From Planctomycetota bacterium (GTDB taxonomy: Bacteria; Planctomycetota; UBA1135; GCA-002686595), in contig JAEUHY010000026.1 in the NCBI GenBank assembly GCA_016795325.1, forward strand, positions 1-64,000: DNA of 64,000 nt, in the 5' to 3' direction. This document shows, piece by piece, positions 52,408 through 60,748 of the stretch. The notes beneath the pieces are model-generated. The model was not told the origin of the DNA and did no database searches. It saw nothing but the letters and a program-made list of their open reading frames with translations. A program made the translations under genes and the position numbers. The stretch's first letter is position 1; every line of letters starts with the position of its first letter.

Positions 52408-54423
52408 TCAGTCCGACACCAACACTTCGCCGACGTCGAACACGCCTGGGACGTTGACGTCGAGCCTCTCGATCCGCGCGAGTTCCCGCGGCGGCGCGTC
52501 ATCGATCACGCGACGGACGATCAACGTGTAGCGGCCGTGCACGACGTCTGGAAACTCGAACTCACCGTCGCACGAGCACCCGAGCGTCCGCCCGGACCAA
52601 CGCGTTTCGGCAACCGCGTACTGCTCGCGCAGCAGCAGAAGATTGAGGTCGGCGCCGCCGATTGCGCCGAGAGCGCGCAGGCGGCCCCTTACAGTGCCTC
52701 TTCCGCCCAACGTCAATCGGACTTCCGAGCCGGCGACAACTCCTTCTGCGATGGCGTCGCCCAGTTCGCCACCCGTCGCGCGCAGTCGGTGCGCGCCGTC
52801 CACAGAGAACTGCAGGTCGAGCCGCCCGTCGGCTGCAGTGAACGCGCACGTTTCCAGGACCGTGTTCTGATCGCCGCCTGGAAAGCGTGACGACGTGAGC
52901 GTCTCGAGAGTCACCGCGATGCTTGGCATTCCTCGCCCGGCCTGGTCCCGGACCACGACTGATACCCATTGATCACTCGGCGCCATCTCGATCTGCACCT
53001 TGTGTTCCGCGCTCGGAGGCAGCGCGCGCAAGTCCGCCGTCCCCACACTCAGCCCACCGTCGAGCGCGCGGTGCTCGATTTGGATCAGACCGACGTCCTG
53101 TCGTACGAGAGTCTCGAGATCGACGCGCAGTTCGCCTTCCGAGAGCGCAACCCAATCTGACCAGACTGCGAGCACGTGTTGCTGCCTCTCGTTCGGGACG
53201 ATGCCGAGCAGCGCGGGCATTGCTGCGGCGAACTGGGCGACACGAGGTCGCGGGGACTGCAAGCGCAGCGCCCGACGGAAGCGCAGTTGCGAACTCGGCA
53301 CCCGAGCGCCACGGCTCACCACGTCGATCGCAACCGCTTCGCAAGCTGCACCGGGAACGAGTTGGATCGCCGGAGTGTGCGCTTCTCGGGTCGGCTCGAG
53401 GATCGTTCCGCTCCAGTCGGAGAGCGTGTTCCTACGGGTCAACGCGATGAGTCTCGCGTCGCGCGCAATCCACGGCACTTGGGCAGTCCCGCCGCGGCCC
53501 GCGACCGCGTAGAACGACTCATCCGCTTCGTTGAGGAACTCGGGCCGGGCCTCCACGGCGACCGAACCCGCGGACTCACGCGACACACCCGGCGCGTAGA
53601 CGAGCGCAAACTCACTGACAGCGCCGAGCCTGGTCCCGCTCGGGTCCACGGCCTCGAGGACGAGCGTAGAGAGCCGACTAATGTCGAGCGACACGGGGCC
53701 ACCGTCGCTCTCGCGGGGCACAAGCGCAGTCGGACGGAGCGGACGTGGAAAAGCCTCCACTTGCACGAACATCTCACCCCCGCCGAACTTGTCCCATCGG
53801 ACGACATCGACGCGCTCGAAGCGCGCCAGTCCATCGCGGCGCGACCAAGCAAACGTTCTGTCGACGCTTGAAAACCGAGCGCCAAGCTTCGCACCCGCAA
53901 GCTCGCGGGGCGCGACGAGCCTGACGGGCGCGCCCTCGATGCCCTCGCCGAACTCGTCAACCACCCGCACGCTGAGAGCACCAGGGCCAAAAGGCTGAAG
54001 CACGAGCCTGGACGGTGTCTGCTCTCCTACCGAAGCGTACCCACGCCATCCGGGGAGCCTTGCCACAACCATGGCGGGTACGTCGGGGTCGTACTCCCAG
54101 ATCGGGCAGCTCCACGGTTGGACGACGACACTCGCGGATTCGCCCTTGTGCCGGACTGTGACGGGCAAGTCGAACGACTCGCCTCCGGCGTCGAGGTAGG
54201 GATCGAACTCGTCAGCCGGGCTGAACGGAGGTCCGCTCGTGCAGTGAATGCGCACCCGGACTCCAACGACCGATCCTCCGTCTGCGCGTTCGATCAGCAG
54301 CGTCGACAACTGGTAGCGTTTTCTAGGCGCTGCCTGACTGCGCGCCTCGACACGCGGCGCGCTCACCGCCATCACGGCAACGCAAGCCGCAAACCGCACA
54401 CAGCGCGAAACGAGCGAAAGCAC
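52408..54423 (-). CDS. Secreted array protein 2
   Basis: 671 residues from a GTG at 54423 that shares one base with the stop of the next gene upstream (TAGTG); an ATG at 54468 would lie inside that gene. The N-terminal hydrophobic segment (FAACVAVMAVSAPRVEA) is a signal. Its mature start differs from its relatives, but the C-terminal quarter is of the same type: GADLNLLLLREQYAVAETRW, TLGCSCDGEFEFPDVVHGRY, TLIVRRVIDDAPPRELARIE and FDVGEVLVSD. The middle contains RRNTLSDWSGTILEPTREAH, shared in part with array protein 1. Predicted beta modules; no enzyme motif. Confidence 0.78.
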   Translation of the reverse strand: MLSLVSRCVRFAACVAVMAVSAPRVEARSQAAPRKRYQLSTLLIERADGGSVVGVRVRIHCTSGPPFSPADEFDPYLDAGGESFDLPVTVRHKGESASVVVQPWSCPIWEYDPDVPAMVVARLPGWRGYASVGEQTPSRLVLQPFGPGALSVRVVDEFGEGIEGAPVRLVAPRELAGAKLGARFSSVDRTFAWSRRDGLARFERVDVVRWDKFGGGEMFVQVEAFPRPLRPTALVPRESDGGPVSLDISRLSTLVLEAVDPSGTRLGAVSEFALVYAPGVSRESAGSVAVEARPEFLNEADESFYAVAGRGGTAQVPWIARDARLIALTRRNTLSDWSGTILEPTREAHTPAIQLVPGAACEAVAIDVVSRGARVPSSQLRFRRALRLQSPRPRVAQFAAAMPALLGIVPNERQQHVLAVWSDWVALSEGELRVDLETLVRQDVGLIQIEHRALDGGLSVGTADLRALPPSAEHKVQIEMAPSDQWVSVVVRDQAGRGMPSIAVTLETLTSSRFPGGDQNTVLETCAFTAADGRLDLQFSVDGAHRLRATGGELGDAIAEGVVAGSEVRLTLGGRGTVRGRLRALGAIGGADLNLLLLREQYAVAETRWSGRTLGCSCDGEFEFPDVVHGRYTLIVRRVIDDAPPRELARIERLDVNVPGVFDVGEVLVSD

Positions 54424-56297
54424 TAGCGCACCTCGATGTCGCCGAGGTCGAGCGTCTCGCCCGGCCACACTCGGAGCCCCTCGCGGCGCGCGAGTTCAAC
54501 CGGCTGCGCGCCGGGCACGAGCCGGCGGACGATGAGCGTGTACGCCTCCCTTGGGCGCAGCGGTACGACGACGGGCCGATCTCCAGCGGAACGCAGTCCT
54601 GAGAATTCGAAACGTCCGTCGCGGCCGCAGTTGGCAACAATGCCGGGCGCGTCCACTTCCGAGCTTCCATCTTCGAGAAGCAGCAACAGAAGATTGAGTC
54701 CGGAGAGCGCCTCCGGATCGGCGCTGCGAACGCGACCCGCAATGGTCGCCGGCCGCGGAAGAACAATCGTCACGGCGTCGCTAACCGAATGCAGCCGGAC
54801 TTCCGCCGGCGCGAAACCAGCGACCTTCACGCTCAGGGCTCCTCTCCACCCTGTATCTCCATATGGATTCAAGTAGTCGTCGTCGGGACGGCAGAGCACC
54901 ACACGACCGTGTTCATCGAGGATTGGCCCGCGGTCTCCCGGAATGGTCCGTTGTTTCGAGGCTGCGGCCCCGTCCAACGCGGCCGGGATCACCGTCTCGT
55001 CGAGCCGCACATGAGCGCGCGAGTTCGCGACTGGCGCCCCCTGATCGTCCACAACGGTCAGGTGGAGCCTTCCCCGCGGCGAAAGCGCGAGTTTGACGGC
55101 GCTGGGAACCGGCTCCATAAAGCTCACCACGCCCAGCCGGTCCCCGAACGCCTGATCCCGGTGCACGACGACGAGGGGGTCGAACCGGCGATCGCTGGAG
55201 ATGTCGATCACCAAGTCTCCGTGAATGTCGGAGGTCAATCGCGTGGTCTCGACGCTTCGGTATCCCCCATACGACTCCACCTCCTGGATCACGGTGAACG
55301 CCGTGAATGGTCGAGAGCCACCGTCGCTGTGCGGACGCACCCGGAGGGTCCGCCGCCCCTCGCCAACGGTCACGTCCGCCACGCCAGAGCGAAGACTCGA
55401 CGCGTCGATCGTCGCCGGATGAGCATCCGAGCACGCATTGCGCCGCACATGCAATTCGAGCGGCGTTCCGCGATCGAGGATCCACAGTCGCGCCTGCGAG
55501 GTTCCGCCGGCCTGCGGCAGCAGCTGGTATCGCCCATCACGGAATGGCTCGTACACGTAGCTGGCTTCCAGCGACGCGACGTCAGCCGTTGTGCGAACCG
55601 TGAGCAGGACTTCCTTCAAGCCATCGACGGAGAGCACAACGGAGGCGGTGGGCATTGCGGCACCGAGAGCAACGGGCCGACGTTCCGCGCGCGGAATCGA
55701 CTCGATCTCGAGCGTCGCCTTCGCTTCTAGCTGGATTCGGCCAGCGTCCTCCGCACGGAGCGGCGCACCGATCGCATGCTCCCACCACACACCCGCGTGA
55801 CGAATCAGGCCCTTCCCGTCGGCGCCCGATGAAGCGCGCAGATTGCTCAGCCCCGAGCGCAGCACCACGGGCACGTTGCCCACTCGCGCACCGTCGCCGC
55901 CCACCGTTTCGAAGACAAAGTCGCGGTCGAGGTGCAGCACGAGCGTGGACAGCGCGTCGGCGTCCGCTGGAGCCGGCAGCCTATGCACGCCAGCCTCTGC
56001 CTTGTCGGCAAACGCGAAACCCCACCACCCCGGCAGGCTCGCGGCGATGTTCACACGTTCGCGCGCTCCCTCGATCACAACGCGGCCGCGCTCGTCAGCG
56101 AGCGCGAGCTTGCCGCTCGCGAGGGCAGCAGCCTCGAAGGCCCCGAGGTCGTCGCGCGGCGCCTCGCCCTCGAACCAGCGCACCTGCGCGCCCGCGACGG
56201 GGCCAGCGTCCGCGCGGACGAGTTGGAGCTCGAACTGCGGAGCTTGAACGGCGGCCTGGAGTGCGAGGGCGAACGGTGCGAGCGCGAGCGTCAGCAT
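54423..56297 (-). CDS. Secreted array protein 3
   Basis: 624 residues with a signal peptide (MLTLALAPFALALQAAVQ). Residues 19-97 (PQFELQLVRADAGPVAGAQV to AASLPGWWGFAFA) are almost identical to proteins 4 and 5. Residues 100-535 are distinct (FVFETVGGDGARVGNVPVVL, RRNACSDAHPATIDASSLRS, TLRVRPHSDGGSRPFTAFTV). The tail LSGLNLLLLLLEDGSSEVDA to YTLIVRRLVPGAQPVELARR and LDLGDIEVR belongs to the family but is more diverged than in 4 and 5. The TLRVRP segment also occurs in protein 5 (TLRVRPLIDGGVRPHTEFTL), so proteins 3 and 5 are related in the centre as well. Confidence 0.82.
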   Translation of the reverse strand: MLTLALAPFALALQAAVQAPQFELQLVRADAGPVAGAQVRWFEGEAPRDDLGAFEAAALASGKLALADERGRVVIEGARERVNIAASLPGWWGFAFADKAEAGVHRLPAPADADALSTLVLHLDRDFVFETVGGDGARVGNVPVVLRSGLSNLRASSGADGKGLIRHAGVWWEHAIGAPLRAEDAGRIQLEAKATLEIESIPRAERRPVALGAAMPTASVVLSVDGLKEVLLTVRTTADVASLEASYVYEPFRDGRYQLLPQAGGTSQARLWILDRGTPLELHVRRNACSDAHPATIDASSLRSGVADVTVGEGRRTLRVRPHSDGGSRPFTAFTVIQEVESYGGYRSVETTRLTSDIHGDLVIDISSDRRFDPLVVVHRDQAFGDRLGVVSFMEPVPSAVKLALSPRGRLHLTVVDDQGAPVANSRAHVRLDETVIPAALDGAAASKQRTIPGDRGPILDEHGRVVLCRPDDDYLNPYGDTGWRGALSVKVAGFAPAEVRLHSVSDAVTIVLPRPATIAGRVRSADPEALSGLNLLLLLLEDGSSEVDAPGIVANCGRDGRFEFSGLRSAGDRPVVVPLRPREAYTLIVRRLVPGAQPVELARREGLRVWPGETLDLGDIEVR

Positions 56298-56381
56298 GGG
56301 CGAGTGGGTGTGCGGCGACTGCTGCTAGATGCGGGACGCCCAAGTCTCTCGCCTCGTGCGGCCGGCCGCTTCCACCCCACG

Positions 56382-56570
56382 CCGAGCGAAGAGCCGCTCG
56401 CGCACACGCACGCACCGAATCGCGCGAGCGCGTCTGGGTCAGTCGATCACGATCTCGCCGAGGTCGAGCACTTCCCCGGGCATGAGCACGAGCTTGTTGC
56501 GTCGCGTGATTTCAACCGGCCGAGCGCCCGACACGACCCGGCGCACGATGAGCGTGTACTCCGCCGGCCG
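56382..56570. repeat. 189-bp duplication, copy 1
   Basis: These 189 bp recur at 58317-58505, exactly 1935 bp away, with a single difference (catgag here, cataag there). The copy covers the intergenic end and the last 44 codons of array protein 4. A wider, slightly more diverged match surrounds it, from about 56010 to 56690. Confidence 0.92.
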
Positions 56571-58232
56571 AAGATCGGGAAACTCGAAGCGCCCATCGCA
56601 GGAGCAACCGAGCGTGACGCCGGACGCGTGCGACTCCGGCACGTCGTGTTCGCGGCGGAGAAGCAAGAGGTTCAGGTTCGTCGCCGCCTCGGGATCCGAG
56701 GTGCGGATGTACCCGCGCATGACCGCACAGCGTTCGAGCACGAAGCGGAGGCGCGTCGTGTGCCAGTAGAAGGTCTGCTCAGCGATCGCGTGTCCATGTG
56801 CCGTGACCTGCATTCGACCCTCCCATGCCGCGCCGGTCGCGTAGTGCTCGATTGGGCGTGAGAGCGAGCATTGACCGAGTTGATTCGCGTTCAGAGACGT
56901 CTCGAACGAATGGAAAGAGTCGGTACTGAGCGAGTCCTGCCACGCAGACCAGCACACCTTCGCACCAGCAACAGGGGCGCCGATGTCGTCGACGATCTCG
57001 ATCGGGATCTCGCTGCGGGGCACGAGCTCGACCTTCGCCAGCGCCGGTGTCTCCTCGTCGATGCGGACCACGCCCACGCTCCCCCTCACGGGCCCGGATC
57101 GCTCCGAGAACACCAGCGTCCCGTGCCGGTCGAAGCGCGACCGGACATCGATCCACAACTCGCCGTTCGCATCCGTCACGGCCACGGCCTTTCGTTGCGC
57201 GCTTTGCCTCTCCGGGAGGAGTACGTCGAACTCGTCGTTGACCGCTGGCGCGTCGTCTCGCGTCAGCCTGAGCCGCCAGGTTCGCGCGAGCCAGCCAACG
57301 TCAGCGCGAGCTCGAAGGTCATCGGCGATGTCGTCCGCCGTCACGGCCGCTGTGAGCAGATCGGACACGGCGTTGCGACGCAGCCCGAGCGACAGACCGT
57401 GGCCGAGCCGAACGGGCCAGACATTGAGCTCGGTGGTGTAGACCCCGTCGACCCAGCGGCCCTCGCCGACGAGCTGTCGCTTGGTGCTCAGCTCCTCGAA
57501 GCTGTACCGCTCGAACGGAGCGACATCGCGTCCAACCCGAACCTCGAGCGCGACCGCCGCGAACCGCAGTCCTTCGATCGTGACGACCTCGTCCACAAGC
57601 GGCAGCGCGAGCACACGCTCGGGCGTCGACGTGGCGGGCAGCGCTTGTACGCGCAGTTCGAGCGCCAGTCCCTCGTAAGCGTCCCCGCGCAAGTTCGGCG
57701 CGTGGTCCCACTCGAAGCGCGAGACGGCCTCCACGTTGGTCGCAGTCCAAGCGCGCAGGTGCGGCACGACGATTCGACCCGTGGAATCGCTGCTCGCACT
57801 GCGAAGTAGCTGGCTGAAGGAGGCACGTGACGTGAACGCGACTTCCACGGACACGCCCGCCACAGGCTGCCCCTCGGCGTCGCGCAGGTAAACGACGAGG
57901 TCGCCGTCTTTGTGTAGCGCCAACCGCGGCGATACTTCGCCCGCAAACGCGAAGCCCCACCAACCCGGCAGGCTCGCGGCGATGTTCACACGCTCGCGCG
58001 CTCCCTGGATCACCACGCGGCCGCGCTCGTCCGCGAGCGCGAGCTTGCCGCTCGCGAGAGCCGCAGCCTCGAAGGCGCCGAGGTCATCGCGCGGCGCCTC
58101 GCCCTCGAACCAGCGCACCTGCGCGCCCGCGACGGGGCCAGCGTCCGCGCGGACGAGTTGGAGCTCGAACTGCGGAGCTTGATCTGCGGCCTGAAATGCG
58201 AGGGCGAACGGTGCGAGTGCGAGCGTCAGCAT
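56439..58232 (-). CDS. Secreted array protein 4
   Basis: 597 residues with a signal peptide (MLTLALAPFALAFQAADQ) that differs from protein 3 at few positions. The N-terminal ~97 residues match protein 3 almost throughout. The centre (100-505) is unlike its neighbours: GQPVAGVSVEVAFTSRASFS, SFEELSTKRQLVGEGRWVDG and SLGLRRNAVSDLLTAAVTAD. The last 75 residues (TNLNLLLLRREHDVPESHAS, VTLGCSCDGRFEF, YTLIVRRVVSGARPVEITRR, NKLVLMPGEVLDLGEIVID) are nearly identical to protein 5. Predicted to be a chain of carboxypeptidase-regulatory-like modules outside the cytoplasm. Confidence 0.82.
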   Translation of the reverse strand: MLTLALAPFALAFQAADQAPQFELQLVRADAGPVAGAQVRWFEGEAPRDDLGAFEAAALASGKLALADERGRVVIQGARERVNIAASLPGWWGFAFAGEVSPRLALHKDGDLVVYLRDAEGQPVAGVSVEVAFTSRASFSQLLRSASSDSTGRIVVPHLRAWTATNVEAVSRFEWDHAPNLRGDAYEGLALELRVQALPATSTPERVLALPLVDEVVTIEGLRFAAVALEVRVGRDVAPFERYSFEELSTKRQLVGEGRWVDGVYTTELNVWPVRLGHGLSLGLRRNAVSDLLTAAVTADDIADDLRARADVGWLARTWRLRLTRDDAPAVNDEFDVLLPERQSAQRKAVAVTDANGELWIDVRSRFDRHGTLVFSERSGPVRGSVGVVRIDEETPALAKVELVPRSEIPIEIVDDIGAPVAGAKVCWSAWQDSLSTDSFHSFETSLNANQLGQCSLSRPIEHYATGAAWEGRMQVTAHGHAIAEQTFYWHTTRLRFVLERCAVMRGYIRTSDPEAATNLNLLLLRREHDVPESHASGVTLGCSCDGRFEFPDLRPAEYTLIVRRVVSGARPVEITRRNKLVLMPGEVLDLGEIVID

Positions 58233-58316
58233 GGGCGAGTGATCGTGCGGCGACTGCTGCTAGATGCGGGACGCTCAAGTCTCACGCTTCGGGCGTCCGA
58301 CCGCTTCCACCCCACA

Positions 58317-58505
58317 CCGAGCGAAGAGCCGCTCGCGCACACGCACGCACCGAATCGCGCGAGCGCGTCTGGGTCAGTCGATCACGATCTCGCCGAGGTC
58401 GAGCACTTCCCCGGGCATAAGCACGAGCTTGTTGCGTCGCGTGATTTCAACCGGCCGAGCGCCCGACACGACCCGGCGCACGATGAGCGTGTACTCCGCC
58501 GGCCG
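58317..58505. repeat. 189-bp duplication, copy 2
   Basis: Matches 56382-56570 at 188 of 189 positions. It covers the intergenic end and the last 44 codons of array protein 5. The surrounding wider match runs from about 57945 to 58625. Confidence 0.92.
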
Positions 58506-60374
58506 CAACGCTTCGAACTCGAAGCGCCCATCGCAGGAGCAGCCGAGCGTGACGCCAGGCGACTTGGCTTCCGGCACGTCGCTTTCCCGGCGCAGCAGCA
58601 GCAGGTTCAGGCCGGCAACCTTGTCTGGGTCGGCGGTGCGAACGTAGCCACGCATCGTCGCCGCGCGAGGAAGAACGAGCGTCGCGGACTTCGCGTTCGC
58701 GTCGAACTCCAGCTCGGCAGTGGCATGTCCGTCGACGCTGACCGTCAGGGGCCTACCCCAGGATCCAAACATGTTCACGTAGCTCCAGTTGCTCCGAGAA
58801 ACCTTCATGCAGCCGTCTTTGTCGGTGGCGTGTTGCAGGTCACTCGGGAAAGCGACGCGCCAGGAGACTTCGCAACGGTTCGGCACGGGGTCCACCGGCT
58901 CATTTCCGACCATCACTTTCGCGTGCTTGCCGGCGAGCGGCGTGCCGAGATCGTCTCTGAGTTGGAGGGTGACCTCCCAACGCGGCACTAACGCAACCTC
59001 TGCAAAGTCGCGCTTCCACTCATCTGTCTCCACCAGGCCGACCAGGTCCGGGCTCGCCGTAGATCGAGAGACCACGAGCAGTCGCTCGGGCTCAATCGTG
59101 CGCTTGATATCCACGAGCACGTGCCCGTAGGCATCCGACGTGACTTCGGCGACCCAGGGACGGTATTCGGGGCCGGGGCCAACCGCGTGTTCCCAAACCA
59201 GCGTGAACTCTGTGTGCGGCCGCACCCCGCCATCGATGAGCGGGCGCACGCGTAGCGTGCGATGGTCGCGCCCAACGACCGCGTCGGCGCGCCCAGCCAA
59301 GACTGCGGGGCGCCAGATGCTGAACGGATACTCGGCCGACGACGAATTGCGTCGCGCGTAGAGAGCGGTCGGCGCGCTGTCAGCGTGAACCCAGAGTCGC
59401 GCTTGCGACACGCCGGCGACCATTTCGAGCGGAAAGCGCGTCCGATCGTCGGGATCGGCAACCCACCCGCCATCGAGCGGCGCGACATCCGCAATCGTGC
59501 GCACGGAGAGAACGACCTCCGTCAGATCCGACGCGGACACGACAACTCGCTCGCGCGGAAGCTCTTTGCCAAGTTCGATGCGGCGGCGCGACGAATGCGG
59601 CAGAGATTCGACTTCGAGCCTGGGCCAGCCGCCGCTATGTCCGCCATACGCGATCTCGATCATCGGCTTGGTCTTGTCGCGGTCGGGCGCCTGCCTAGCT
59701 TCGTTGTGAGCGTCGATGAACCTGGAAAAGGCTGTCTCCGCCTCCCACCACGCCGAAGCGTGGCGGAATGCGCCGTTGCCGTCGACGCCGGACACTGCGT
59801 GAAGGCTCCGCGCACCAGCGTTCATCGGCGACCACAGCAGCACTGGAACACCGGGTACACCGATGCCTTCGCGGTCCACAACATGGAAGTCAAGCTCTTG
59901 ATCCGCGTGCAACACGAGCGACAAGCTCGAAGAGTCCTCGCGATGCTGCGCGGCGTGGCCGGAAGAGACACGAGGCCAAGCGTAGAGCTGGACGTCGCTC
60001 CACTCGTTGCCGCGTGGGTTTCCAGCGATCTTCAAACGACGGCGCTCTCCGTCGATCACGACGCTTCCGGCGCCGTCGAAGTACATGTACCCCCACCACC
60101 CCGGCAGGCTCGCGGCGACGTTCACGCGCTCGCGCGCTCCCTCGATCACGACGCGGCCGCGCTCGTCAGCAAGCGCAAGTTTGCCGCTCGCGACAGCCGC
60201 AGCCTCGAAGGCCCCGAGGTCATCGCGCGGCGCCTCGCCCTCGAACCAGCGCACCTGCGCGCCCGCGACGGGGCCAGCATCCGCGCGGACGAGTTGGAGT
60301 TCGAACTGCGGAGCTTGAACTACGACAGGAAGAGCGAAGACGAACGAAGCGAGTGCGGATGCGAGCGCGAGCAT
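58374..60374 (-). CDS. Secreted array protein 5
   Basis: 666 residues from the ATG at 60374; the open frame runs on upstream into unrelated sequence. The signal peptide (LALASALASFVFALPVV) differs from proteins 3 and 4, but residues 20-96 (VQAPQFELQLVRADAGPVAG to VNVAASLPGWWGY) match them almost completely. The centre is distinct (KSATLVLPRAATMRGYVRTA near the end, RRNSSSAEYPFSIWRPAVLA in the middle). The last 75 residues match protein 4. It is the first gene of the array in the direction of transcription, and the promoter presumably lies in the 374-bp gap upstream. Confidence 0.82.
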   Translation of the reverse strand: MLALASALASFVFALPVVVQAPQFELQLVRADAGPVAGAQVRWFEGEAPRDDLGAFEAAAVASGKLALADERGRVVIEGARERVNVAASLPGWWGYMYFDGAGSVVIDGERRRLKIAGNPRGNEWSDVQLYAWPRVSSGHAAQHREDSSSLSLVLHADQELDFHVVDREGIGVPGVPVLLWSPMNAGARSLHAVSGVDGNGAFRHASAWWEAETAFSRFIDAHNEARQAPDRDKTKPMIEIAYGGHSGGWPRLEVESLPHSSRRRIELGKELPRERVVVSASDLTEVVLSVRTIADVAPLDGGWVADPDDRTRFPLEMVAGVSQARLWVHADSAPTALYARRNSSSAEYPFSIWRPAVLAGRADAVVGRDHRTLRVRPLIDGGVRPHTEFTLVWEHAVGPGPEYRPWVAEVTSDAYGHVLVDIKRTIEPERLLVVSRSTASPDLVGLVETDEWKRDFAEVALVPRWEVTLQLRDDLGTPLAGKHAKVMVGNEPVDPVPNRCEVSWRVAFPSDLQHATDKDGCMKVSRSNWSYVNMFGSWGRPLTVSVDGHATAELEFDANAKSATLVLPRAATMRGYVRTADPDKVAGLNLLLLRRESDVPEAKSPGVTLGCSCDGRFEFEALRPAEYTLIVRRVVSGARPVEITRRNKLVLMPGEVLDLGEIVID

Positions 60375-60575
60375 GGGGGCCCTATTGGAACGCACGAGCG
60401 AGCGGGCGGGACTGTGGGTGCTCTGCGAGTGCGCAAGCGGCGTTCCGCGCCGCGCCGGTGGACGAACTCGCGGCGAAGGAGCAGAGATCAACCAACCAGT
60501 TCGATGCAGGCACCAGCCGAGCCCCGCCCGCGCCGCCCTGCTGCGCTCTCCGGCCACTCGGCCGTCCTGGGCGCG

Positions 60576-60629
60576 CAAATCGCCGCCTCTCCCGGCGATC
60601 TGCATTGCAAATCGCCGCCTATGCCGGCG
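60576..60629. repeat. 22-bp direct repeats with an embedded palindrome
   Basis: CAAATCGCCGCCTCTCCCGGCG (written in two parts: CAAATCGCCGCC and TCTCCCGGCG, 60576-60597) and a near copy at 60608-60629 are spaced 32 bp apart. Between them lies GGCGATCTGCATTGCAAATCGCC in pieces: arm GGCGAT (60594), core CTGCATTGCAA and arm ATCGCC (to 60616). Confidence 0.7.
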
Positions 60630-60672
60630 GAGCGACCGTTTTCTGCGCGCCTGAGCGGGGCGTGTTCGCGTG

Positions 60673-60703
60673 CGTGGGTAATCTGCATGGCAAATTACCC
60701 ACG
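60673..60703. repeat. 31-bp palindrome CGTGGGTAAT / ATTACCCACG
   Basis: The 10-bp arms are perfect complements at 60673-60682 and 60694-60703. The core CTGCATGGCAA resembles the core of the palindrome at 60594 (CTGCATTGCAA), while the arms differ completely. Same core with different paired arms suggests one family of small hairpin elements. Confidence 0.7.
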
Positions 60704-60748
60704 AAGCGGAAAACGTCGAACCAGCTGCTCTCGGCCAACCGGCGCCTC

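Larger units (their letters stand above)
60375..60748. other. Gap upstream of the array, holding small palindromes
   Basis: No gene is supported in these 374 bp; a 66-residue frame at 60488-60688 merely translates the palindromes. The region contains a 22-bp direct repeat pair and two hairpins (separate entries). The promoter of array protein 5 should lie near 60380-60480, but no clear promoter motif is visible. Confidence 0.5.

Noticed and set aside
60488..60688. A 66-codon minus-strand frame
   Set aside because: It only translates the palindromic hairpins and has no start signal or family match.
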